This document shows, one piece after another, positions 4,213-10,859 of a stretch of 13,070 bases of DNA (position 1 is the first letter of the stretch; every line of letters begins with the position of its first letter). Under the pieces are notes generated by a model. The model had not been told where the DNA came from and did not search any database. It saw only the letters and a list, made by a program, of their open reading frames with translations. The translations under genes and the position numbers were made by a program. This DNA comes from CAG-273 sp963560005. Its GTDB lineage: Bacteria; Bacillota; Clostridia; TANB77; CAG-508. The DNA lies in contig CAUWNG010000056.1 in the NCBI GenBank assembly GCA_963560005.1, forward strand, positions 1 through 13,070, in the 5' to 3' direction.

Positions 4213-5598
4213 ATGAAATATGTAGCTTGTTACGTTAGAGTGTCAACTGATGAACAAAAAAAGTTTGGTTTTTCTATACAAGCCCAAAAAGATTCTTTAG
4301 AAAAATTTTGTAAGGAAAATAATTATAAATATGAATTTTATGTAGATGAAGGCATTTCTGCTTCATCTATAAAAAAAAGACTAGCCTTAAAAGAAATGTT
4401 AAATAAATGTAATGCTTTTGATATAATTTTATTTACTAAATTAGATAGGCTATCAAGAAACGTATTAGATGCTAACAATATTAATAAAATATTACAAGAA
4501 AATCATTGTTCTATGAAAGCAATTGATGAAGAAGATATTGATACAAGCACAGCTGATGGACTATTTATTTTTAACTTAAAAGTTTCTTTAGCACAAAGAG
4601 AAATTGGAAAAACTTCTGAAAGAATTAATTTTGTCTTTAAGAATAAAAGAGAGAGAGGAGAAGTTACTTCTGGAACTACAAAATATGGATATTCTATAGT
4701 CGATAAACATTTTGTTGTGAACCCCAAAGAGGCAGATAATATTAAAAATTTTTACGATTTTTATATAAATCATGCTGGAGATACTAAAATTACATTTGAT
4801 TATTTTAAGGAACATTTTCCTTCCAAAAGCTATGATACTTACAAAAAAATACTAACAGATACATCATATATCGGAAATTATAAGCTTTATCGTAAAAATA
4901 TATATGTTAAAGACTATATACCAGCCATTTTAGATGATGAAACTTTTTATACTGTTCAAAACTTATTAAAAAAGAAAAGAAGAATATCTAAAAATCATAA
5001 TAATGCTCCAATAACTCTTTTTGATGGATTAATACGATGCTCTAAATGTGGTGCTAGCCTTTCTAGACATATATCTTACCAAAAATATGGTACTTATGTA
5101 TCATATAGCTGTTGGAAATCTCATAAGTTATCTGGAAAAGAAAAAGAACAGTTTAGGTGTATGAATAAAACCTCAATTTCTGAAAATAAAATAGAAGAAA
5201 TGTTGCTACAGTCTTTTAGAGCACAAGCAGAAAAACGAATTGCAGAAAACAGCATTGAAAATAAAAAAATAAAAAATACTTTTATTGATAATTCTAAATT
5301 GATTAAGAAAAAATTAGAAAAATTAAAGGACTTATATATTGATGATTTAATTGATAAAGAGACTTACAAAAAAGATTATAAAAAATTAATAAAAGAATTA
5401 GAGGAAAATAATCAAAATAAATTACGATCCGTTCAATCCAAACCAAAAGATTTATCTTATCTAAAAGAACTTTTAAATTCAGATTATGAAAAAATATATC
5501 ACTCTTTATCCTCTATAGATAAAAGGAATGTTTGGTTAAATGTAATTGATTATATTTATTTTGATGGTATAAAAATAGAGAGACTTATTTTTAAATAA
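4213..5598 (+). CDS. Large serine recombinase (site-specific integrase, 461 aa)
   Basis: Catalyses integration and excision through a serine-linked DNA intermediate. The N-terminal resolvase domain (about 1-145) carries YVRVSTDEQ with catalytic S11 and R9, and KLDRLSRN with D78, R79 and R82. The recombinase domain follows (about 155-255, KYGYSI to YTVQNLL), then a zinc-ribbon domain with C276, C279, C300 and C316. A coiled coil (about 345-405, rich in lysine and glutamate) and a C-terminal YIYFDGIKIER strand end the protein. Length fits the large serine recombinases of phages, ICEs and mobilisable elements. ATG 4213 follows AAAGAAGG. It is the last gene of the element and converges on the ferredoxin gene 31 bases away. 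Its terminator-like hairpin overlaps its own stop codon. Confidence 0.95.
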   Translation: MKYVACYVRVSTDEQKKFGFSIQAQKDSLEKFCKENNYKYEFYVDEGISASSIKKRLALKEMLNKCNAFDIILFTKLDRLSRNVLDANNINKILQENHCSMKAIDEEDIDTSTADGLFIFNLKVSLAQREIGKTSERINFVFKNKRERGEVTSGTTKYGYSIVDKHFVVNPKEADNIKNFYDFYINHAGDTKITFDYFKEHFPSKSYDTYKKILTDTSYIGNYKLYRKNIYVKDYIPAILDDETFYTVQNLLKKKRRISKNHNNAPITLFDGLIRCSKCGASLSRHISYQKYGTYVSYSCWKSHKLSGKEKEQFRCMNKTSISENKIEEMLLQSFRAQAEKRIAENSIENKKIKNTFIDNSKLIKKKLEKLKDLYIDDLIDKETYKKDYKKLIKELEENNQNKLRSVQSKPKDLSYLKELLNSDYEKIYHSLSSIDKRNVWLNVIDYIYFDGIKIERLIFK

Positions 5599-5604
5599 CT
5601 CTCT
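5577..5604. terminator. Bidirectional terminator-like hairpin between recombinase and ferredoxin
   Basis: AGAGAG (5577-5582) pairs with CTCTCT (5599-5604), and TTATT pairs with AATAA inside it; a 2-base bulge and a TTTA loop complete the hairpin. On the minus strand it is followed by ATTTTTAT, fitting ferredoxin transcription. The plus-strand side is less T-rich. It overlaps the last codons of the recombinase, so the element supplies this terminator. Confidence 0.45.
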
Positions 5605-5628
5605 CTATCCTTATATTTAGCCCTTTTC

Positions 5629-5805
5629 CTACTCTTCAGACAATTCTGGTGCTCCAACAGGGCAAACTCCTGCACATGTACCACAACCTATACATTCTTC
5701 TGGGTTTATTATGTATTTATCTTCACCTTGTCTAATACATGATACTGGGCAATTTTCTGCGCATGCACCACAACTTATACATTTATCTGTTATTTTATAT
5801 GCCAT
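5629..5805 (-). CDS. Clostridial-type 2[4Fe-4S] ferredoxin (58 aa)
   Basis: A small soluble electron carrier with two classic clusters: C9, C12, C15 and C19-P in CISCGACAENCP, and C38, C41, C44 and C48-P in CIGCGTCAGVCP. One extra cysteine is at 23. It has the near-symmetric two-half layout and length (about 55-60 aa) of clostridial ferredoxins. The start is the ATG at 5805-5803, because MAYKITDKCISC is the family start and AGGTGG lies eight bases upstream; the GTG codons further up fall inside that site. It is the last gene of the minus-strand chromosomal run, 25 bases after ricT. The two iron-sulfur proteins are adjacent, so it might serve RicT, but a general redox role is the safe reading. 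Confidence 0.95.
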   Translation of the reverse strand: MAYKITDKCISCGACAENCPVSCIRQGEDKYIINPEECIGCGTCAGVCPVGAPELSEE

Positions 5806-5830
5806 TTTTTTCACCACCTCTCAATATTTC

Positions 5831-6754
5831 TTATATTTCTTCATCATTTTTATTGTTAGAATTTTCTATTTTTTCTAGTTCTTCTAATTCCTCTAATTCT
5901 TTTAGATGTTCCTTTTCCTCTTCATCTATTTCTCTTTGTTCTATATTTTTTATTATTTTGATATCTGAAGCATTATATTTTTTATAAAAATATTCATCAC
6001 CATCTTTGAATTTAATTTTTACTATTTCCTTTAGAGTTTCTACACTTTCTACTTTTCCCTCTCCATCAGCAGTTTTTACTATTGCTCCTACCTTTGGCAA
6101 TCTATTTAATTTTTCCTCATATACATCTTGTTCATATTTTAAACAACACATAAGTCTTCCACAGTTTCCTGAAATTTTAGTAGGATTTAAAGAAAGGTTT
6201 TGCTCCTTTGCCATTTTTATAGATACTGTTTCAAAATTACTCAAATGTGAACAACAACATAATTCTCTTCCACATACACCATTTCCACCTATTCTTTTTA
6301 CCTCATCTCTTACTCCTATTTGCCTTAATTCTATTCGAGTTTTAAATATAGCTGCTAAATCTTTTACTAAATCTCTAAAATCAATTCGTCCATCTGCTGT
6401 AAAATAAAATAAAATTTTACTATTATCAAATTTATATTCAACATCTGTTAAATTCATATCTAATCCATATTTTTTTATTTTTTCTTTACAAATTTCAAAT
6501 GCTTCTTTTTCCTTCTTTTTATTTTCTTCATAATGTTTTAAATCTTTTCTATCTGCTTTCCTTATAATTTTCTTTATTTGCGTATTCAACTTATAGTCTG
6601 GCAATTGTCTTTTATTTATAACAACTTCCCCTAATTCTTGTCCTATTGACGTTTCTACTATAACTTTATCTTTGGGTGCTATTTCTATATTTCCAGAATC
6701 AAAAAAATAAATTTTACCTTGTTTTTTAAATCTTACCCCTATTATATTTTTCAA
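5831..6754 (-). CDS. ricT: RicT (YaaT) homologue, PSP1-domain protein (307 aa)
   Basis: In Bacillus subtilis RicT joins RicA and RicF to bind two [4Fe-4S] clusters and promote RNase Y processing of RNA and the phosphorelay to Spo0A. The PSP1 family core is residues about 1-215: MKNIIGVRFKKQGKIYFF at the start, FTADGRIDFRDLVKDLA in the middle, and the cysteine-rich signatures VCGRELCCC (C161, C166-168) and GNCGRLMCCLKYE (C198, C203, C204). After about residue 265 comes an acidic tail rich in glutamate and leucine. The start is a TTG at 6754-6752 whose last two bases overlap the holB stop (TTGA), with GGGAGGAG upstream, so the two are translationally coupled. The TTG may limit expression. Confidence 0.95.
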   Translation of the reverse strand: MKNIIGVRFKKQGKIYFFDSGNIEIAPKDKVIVETSIGQELGEVVINKRQLPDYKLNTQIKKIIRKADRKDLKHYEENKKKEKEAFEICKEKIKKYGLDMNLTDVEYKFDNSKILFYFTADGRIDFRDLVKDLAAIFKTRIELRQIGVRDEVKRIGGNGVCGRELCCCSHLSNFETVSIKMAKEQNLSLNPTKISGNCGRLMCCLKYEQDVYEEKLNRLPKVGAIVKTADGEGKVESVETLKEIVKIKFKDGDEYFYKKYNASDIKIIKNIEQREIDEEEKEHLKELEELEELEKIENSNNKNDEEI

Positions 6755-7653
6755 TTAAACTCCTCCCATATTCTAAGTAGCAAATTATCTATACACATAT
6801 CATAATTACTATTTGAATTAATTCTGTTTTTAGTTTCTTCTACTATTTTTATAGAATTACTATATTTTATATTATTACTTTGCAATAAATTTTCATATAA
6901 AATAATATTTATATATTCTAATAAACTTATTATTTGCTCTTTTTCTTTATATAGATTTTCTGACTGCTTCCATAAATCTACTATATCATATTTTTCCATA
7001 TTATTAAAGATATAATCTAATTTTAAATATATATCTTGTTTTTCAATTAATTCTAAAGTTTTAGATAAACTACCATTTCCAGCTTTCAATATTCTGTTAC
7101 TTACATCCATATTTAAATCATTTTGCTTTAAATAAATAATTACTTCTTCTTTTGTAAGTCCATTAAACAAAATTTTTGTACATCTTGATTTTATAGTTGT
7201 TAGTAATTTACTTTGATTTGACGTTATTAATATTATTGTAATATATTGTGGTGGTTCTTCTAATGTTTTTAATAATGCATTTTGTGCTTCTTTTGTCATT
7301 TGTTCACTATTATCAATTACAATTACTTTTTTATTAGAATTAATCGGTTTTTCAGCTATTTTAGTTAATAAATCTCTTATTTGTTCAATCTTTATACTTT
7401 TACCATCAATTGAACTTATCTGCAAGAAATCTGGATTATTAAAATTATCAAATTCTATACATGATTTACATTCTTGGCAAGGTTTTTTATCAATATTTGT
7501 ACATAAAATTGCCTTTGCAAATTCATTAGCAAATAATTTTTTACCAATTCCTTCTTCTCCACAAAATATATAACTATGTAATATTTTATTTTCATTAATT
7601 GTCTTTTCTAATAATTTCTTTATTTTATCATTACCAAATAAATTTTCAAACAC
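6751..7653 (-). CDS. holB: DNA polymerase III delta prime subunit (clamp loader, 300 aa)
   Basis: Subunit of the clamp loader that opens the beta sliding clamp. Residues 1-200 form an AAA+ domain: MFENLFGNDKIKKLL start, a Walker-A-like GEEGIGKK (32-39) with a lysine where an active ATPase has Ser/Thr, C51/C59/C62/C65 for the zinc module, VIVIDNSEQM for Walker B, ALLKTLEEPP, and the SRC motif (156-158). The length fits delta prime; DnaX would be much longer. The start is the GTG at 7653-7651, seven bases after AGGAG, matching the family start; further upstream GTG/TTG codons would leave no binding site. It follows lepB by 16 bases and overlaps ricT by four. The holB-ricT pairing is common in Bacillota. 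Confidence 0.92.
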   Translation of the reverse strand: MFENLFGNDKIKKLLEKTINENKILHSYIFCGEEGIGKKLFANEFAKAILCTNIDKKPCQECKSCIEFDNFNNPDFLQISSIDGKSIKIEQIRDLLTKIAEKPINSNKKVIVIDNSEQMTKEAQNALLKTLEEPPQYITIILITSNQSKLLTTIKSRCTKILFNGLTKEEVIIYLKQNDLNMDVSNRILKAGNGSLSKTLELIEKQDIYLKLDYIFNNMEKYDIVDLWKQSENLYKEKEQIISLLEYINIILYENLLQSNNIKYSNSIKIVEETKNRINSNSNYDMCIDNLLLRIWEEFN

Positions 7654-7669
7654 CAAAAGTCTCCTCACT

Positions 7670-8320
7670 TTATTTTACTTTTCCAAATAAATTTAATGGC
7701 CAAAACCTAATCCACACTTTACTTTCCACTTTTTCTAAAGGTATACAACCAAACTCTCTACAATCTGTTGATTGCCCTCTATTGTCTCCCATTGCAAACA
7801 CACAATTTTCTGGTACTATTAAATCCACAAAAAATCCATATTCACTTACTGTTGTTCTTACATTATCTTCTAAATAATCTTCTTGTAATTCTTTACCATT
7901 TATATATACTTTACCATCTTTTATTTCTAAATGTTCACCTGGAAGAGCAATAACTCTTTTTATATAACTATCTTTTCCTATTTCTAAAACATACCTTACA
8001 AATTTTCCCCACCAATTGGTTGGTTCATTTTCATATTTAGCTACAGGATAATTCTTGTCTATTTCATTACTTGAAGCATACACTTTTTTAGAAGGTGCTT
8101 CAAAAGTTATTATATCTCCTCTCTCTGGCATCTGTTTTGTTGTTCTTATCCATCTATTTAATATTAATCGTTGATTTTCTTGAAGTGTTGGCCACATTGA
8201 AACTTGTTGCACTATTGTTGGTGTTCCTATATAATAACGTATAAGTATTGCCAATACAAAAGCAATTACTATGCATAATATCCATTCTAAAATATTCTTA
8301 ACTTTTTCATTGATTATCAT
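7670..8320 (-). CDS. lepB: Signal peptidase I (216 aa)
   Basis: Removes signal peptides from secreted proteins at the outer face of the membrane. One N-terminal membrane segment (residues about 10-31, EWILCIVIAFVLAILIRYYI) is followed by the catalytic Ser motif QVSMWPTL (S41) and the Lys motif YIKRVIALPGE (K121). A third conserved box is GDNRGQSTDCREFG (178-191), where the usual Ser after TD is a Cys. The stretch at 80-115 before the Lys box is an insertion compared with short Bacillus forms. The ATG at 8320 follows AAGGGAAG with a long 12-base spacing. It is the fourth gene of the run, 61 bases after the kinase. Confidence 0.95.
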   Translation of the reverse strand: MIINEKVKNILEWILCIVIAFVLAILIRYYIGTPTIVQQVSMWPTLQENQRLILNRWIRTTKQMPERGDIITFEAPSKKVYASSNEIDKNYPVAKYENEPTNWWGKFVRYVLEIGKDSYIKRVIALPGEHLEIKDGKVYINGKELQEDYLEDNVRTTVSEYGFFVDLIVPENCVFAMGDNRGQSTDCREFGCIPLEKVESKVWIRFWPLNLFGKVK

Positions 8321-8381
8321 TTTTTAGCAACTTCCCTTCAATTTTTATTCTATAAAATTATATATTATTTTTTTATATTAA

Positions 8382-9827
8382 TCAATATTTATTTTTCTTT
8401 GTTGGTATCCTTATTACAATTTCTGTACCTTTTCCAACTTGACTTTTTATATCTATATTACCATTGTTTTGATTTAATATTTCCTTTGCTATAGATAATC
8501 CTAAACCTGTTCCTCCTTGTTCTCTACTTCTTGCTTTATCTACCCTATAAAATCTTTCAAAAATTCTACTTAAATCTTCTTCTGGTATACCTATTCCATT
8601 ATCTATTATTTTAATATACGCATCATTATATACAAATCCAACATAAATTTTTATTATTCCATTTTCTTTAGTGTATTTTATTGCATTAGATAAAATATTT
8701 AATACAACTCTTTCAATACCATATTTATCCGCCACAACTGGAGGAACATCTGCTGTCACAAAACATTCTACATTATGATGTTTTTTCTCTATTTCAAATT
8801 TCAATTTTTCTTGACACTTCTTTACTAACTCTCCTAAATCAAATTCACTTTCTTCTTTTACTATTTTCTTATTATCATATCTTGATAATATTAATAAATC
8901 AGTTACTAACCTTGCCATTCTTCTAGCTTCTGAACTAATAACTCCTAAAAATTTCGTTTGCATTTCTTTATCATATTCACTTTCTAATAATGTATCTGCA
9001 TAGCCCATAATTGAAGTAATTGGTGTTTTTAATTCGTGAGACACATCTGCTACAAACTCTTTTCTCATATTATCTAATTTTACATGCTCTGTAATATCTT
9101 GTATTACAATTATTACTCCCGCTGGTTTGTTATTTTCATCTTGAAATGGTGCAAATATTAATTTTACATACTTTTCTCCAACATTTAATTTCTGCTCAGA
9201 AGATGTCCAATTTTCCAAATAAATAATTTTTTCTAAATTAACATCTACTTTTAATTTCTTAAATATTTTATTAAAACTTGAATCTTCGTTATCTAATTTT
9301 AATAAATTTATTGCTGCTGGATTATTATAAATAATATTGCCATCTATATTTACAGCTATTATTCCATCTGTAAGATGTAATAATATTGTTTCAATTTGTT
9401 TTTTTTGTCTTTCAACTTCATTTAAATTCTGTTTTAATTCTTTTGTCATTAAATTAAATGCATTAACTAACTTATCTTCTTGATTTAACACAATTTCTGT
9501 TCTTCCTATTTCTAATTGTTTTCCATTTGCAATTTTTTCTGCACTTTTTATTAACCCTTGTATAGGTGATACTACTGCCTTTCTAACAAAAAAAGCTACC
9601 AAAGCAGTAATTAAGGAGAAAACAACAATAGCTATAATTGTAATTAGTTTTACTTGCTCTATTCTATTAGTTATTTCTATATTTATATTGTCATTTATAG
9701 AATTTTGTAAAATCTGCAAATTAATTCCTTCTAATGTATTTATATAAGCAAATGATAATGCACTTATAGTAATTATTCCTATAATAAAAAATATTAATAT
9801 TATTTTTATTTGAACACTTTTTAACAT
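8382..9827 (-). CDS. Membrane sensor histidine kinase of the WalK/PhoR type (481 aa)
   Basis: Partner kinase of the upstream WalR-like regulator. From the N-terminus: TM1 (about 9-29), a short external loop (about 30-58), TM2 (about 59-80), HAMP (about 81-130), a PAS domain (about 140-245, DGIIAVNIDGNIIYNNPA), HisKA with H264 in FVADVSHELKTP, and HATPase_c with N381 in the N-box, DNGIGIP (409-415) and GGTGLGLSIAKEI. The start is the ATG at 9827-9825 after AAAGGA; the upstream ATG used in a longer reading has no such site. The order WalR-then-kinase is as in the WalRK system of Bacillota, but the external loop is much shorter than the roughly 150-residue sensor of WalK, so a PhoR/ResE-type name is equally possible. 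A terminator-like hairpin precedes it. Confidence 0.9.
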   Translation of the reverse strand: MLKSVQIKIILIFFIIGIITISALSFAYINTLEGINLQILQNSINDNINIEITNRIEQVKLITIIAIVVFSLITALVAFFVRKAVVSPIQGLIKSAEKIANGKQLEIGRTEIVLNQEDKLVNAFNLMTKELKQNLNEVERQKKQIETILLHLTDGIIAVNIDGNIIYNNPAAINLLKLDNEDSSFNKIFKKLKVDVNLEKIIYLENWTSSEQKLNVGEKYVKLIFAPFQDENNKPAGVIIVIQDITEHVKLDNMRKEFVADVSHELKTPITSIMGYADTLLESEYDKEMQTKFLGVISSEARRMARLVTDLLILSRYDNKKIVKEESEFDLGELVKKCQEKLKFEIEKKHHNVECFVTADVPPVVADKYGIERVVLNILSNAIKYTKENGIIKIYVGFVYNDAYIKIIDNGIGIPEEDLSRIFERFYRVDKARSREQGGTGLGLSIAKEILNQNNGNIDIKSQVGKGTEIVIRIPTKKNKY

Positions 9828-9849
9828 AATAATTCCTTTCATTACAAAA

Positions 9850-9872
9850 GCCAACCCAAAGAAAAGGTTGGC
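9850..9872 (-). terminator. Intrinsic-terminator-like hairpin between regulator and kinase
   Basis: On the minus strand GCCAACC and GGTTGGC form a perfect seven-base stem with a nine-base loop, followed by TTTTGT. It lies 28 bases after the regulator stop and just before the kinase ribosome binding site. It would probably give partial termination, setting more regulator than kinase. Confidence 0.6.
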
Positions 9873-9900
9873 AATATATAAGTTTTTAATATTTAGAATT

Positions 9901-10704
9901 TTATTTATTATTACTGTTAGTTGAAAGGTAATAACCTATTCCTCTCTTTGTTATTAGTATTTTTGGTGTAGAACCTTCTTCTATTTTTTCTCTTATTCTT
10001 CTTATTGTTACATCTACAGTTCTTTTATCTCCATAATATTCATATCCCCATACCTTTTCTAATAAAGTTTCTCTTGTTACTATCTGACCTGGTTGTTGTG
10101 CTAAATATTTTAATACTTCAAATTCTCTTAAAGTAAGTTCTATTACTTTTCCTCTCACTCTAACTTCAAATTTTTCTAAGTCAATAGTTAAATTTCCTAT
10201 TTCTATAATTTCTTCCTTTTTTTCTTCTTTAGTATAATCTGTATCTTCTACGTCTTCTACAATTCCATCATTTTTTCTTAAATTAGCTTTTACCCTAGCT
10301 AACAATTCTCTAACACTGAATGGCTTTGTTATATAATCATCAGCACCCAATTCTAATCCTAAAATTTTATCTATTTCTTCATCTTTTGCTGAAATCATTA
10401 GTATCGGAACTTTTAGACTATGCCTTAATTTTCTGCAAACTGTTAATCCATCCACTTTTGGTAACATAACATCCAACAAAATTAAATCAGGTCTTTTTTC
10501 TAAAGCTATTTCTATTGCTTTTTCTCCATCATAAGCTTCTAATGTATTATACCCTTCTTTTTCTAAATTATATACTAATATATCTACAATAGGTTTTTCA
10601 TCATCTACTATTAAAATAGTTTTTTTATTTTCTTCTGTTCTTCTGGCATCTTTTTCTTCAATACCATTTATGGTATTTGCATTTTCATCTATTTTCCCAC
10701 TCAT
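9901..10704 (-). CDS. walR: WalR-type response regulator (OmpR/PhoB family, 267 aa)
   Basis: A DNA-binding regulator activated by aspartate phosphorylation. The receiver is residues about 29-145: VDDE (D34/D35), phospho-acceptor D78 in LLDVMLP, S105, and K127 in ITKPFS. The winged helix is about 165-262 (LTLREFEVLKYLAQQPGQIV). RTVDVTIRRIREKIE and KRGIGYYL are the marks of WalR/VicR. It is longer than usual (about 235): it has a 28-residue charged N-terminal extension and an acidic, lysine-rich linker at about 145-167. No alternative start codon lies between residue 1 and the receiver, so the extension appears real. The ATG at 10704 is preceded by GGGG. WalR is essential in most Bacillota and governs cell-wall metabolism; here that role is inferred. 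Confidence 0.9.
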   Translation of the reverse strand: MSGKIDENANTINGIEEKDARRTEENKKTILIVDDEKPIVDILVYNLEKEGYNTLEAYDGEKAIEIALEKRPDLILLDVMLPKVDGLTVCRKLRHSLKVPILMISAKDEEIDKILGLELGADDYITKPFSVRELLARVKANLRKNDGIVEDVEDTDYTKEEKKEEIIEIGNLTIDLEKFEVRVRGKVIELTLREFEVLKYLAQQPGQIVTRETLLEKVWGYEYYGDKRTVDVTIRRIREKIEEGSTPKILITKRGIGYYLSTNSNNK

Positions 10705-10745
10705 TTTATTTACCCCAAGCCTACCTTTCTATAAGTATATATATA

Positions 10746-10774
10746 TTTATATCATATTCCATAAGTTTGTACAA
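10746..10774 (-). promoter_or_regulatory. Promoter upstream of walR
   Basis: On the minus strand TTGTAC (10774-10769) and TATAAA (10751-10746) are 17 bases apart, and the ATG lies 42 bases downstream. A separate promoter here means walR need not depend on topA. A TTGTACAA palindrome overlaps the -35. Confidence 0.6.
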
Positions 10775-10859
10775 GATTTTTTAAAATTTTTATATAAAAG
10801 CTATTTTATATATAACATTTTCATATTTTTAGAACTTATAATGGCTCTAATTTTTTTAT

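Larger units (their letters stand above)
1..5628. mobile_element. Right-hand part of an integrated mobile element (left end outside the window)
   Basis: This stretch has the architecture of a prophage or integrative element: many tiny genes of phage type on both strands, a divergent S24 repressor/Cro-like switch, accessory genes (zinc-ribbon protein, DinD) and a large serine recombinase as the last gene before conserved chromosome. The recombinase sits at the edge, as is usual for self-integrating elements, so the attachment site should lie within about 5599-5628 or slightly beyond. No structural phage or conjugation gene is visible here, so phage versus ICE/IME cannot be decided. The exact right boundary is inferred from gene content, not from a seen direct repeat. 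Confidence 0.8.

Noticed and set aside
4503..4815. Two minus-strand frames inside the serine recombinase
   Set aside because: They are antisense to a fully conserved recombinase domain and have no binding sites.
5739..6407. Plus-strand frames over ferredoxin and ricT
   Set aside because: They are antisense to two clearly recognisable conserved genes and are low-complexity Ser/Phe.
7599..7953. Plus-strand frames over lepB and holB starts
   Set aside because: Antisense shadows of conserved genes with no translation signals.
10736..10752. ATATAT-type simple repeat
   Set aside because: An ordinary AT-rich promoter region; not a meaningful repeat.
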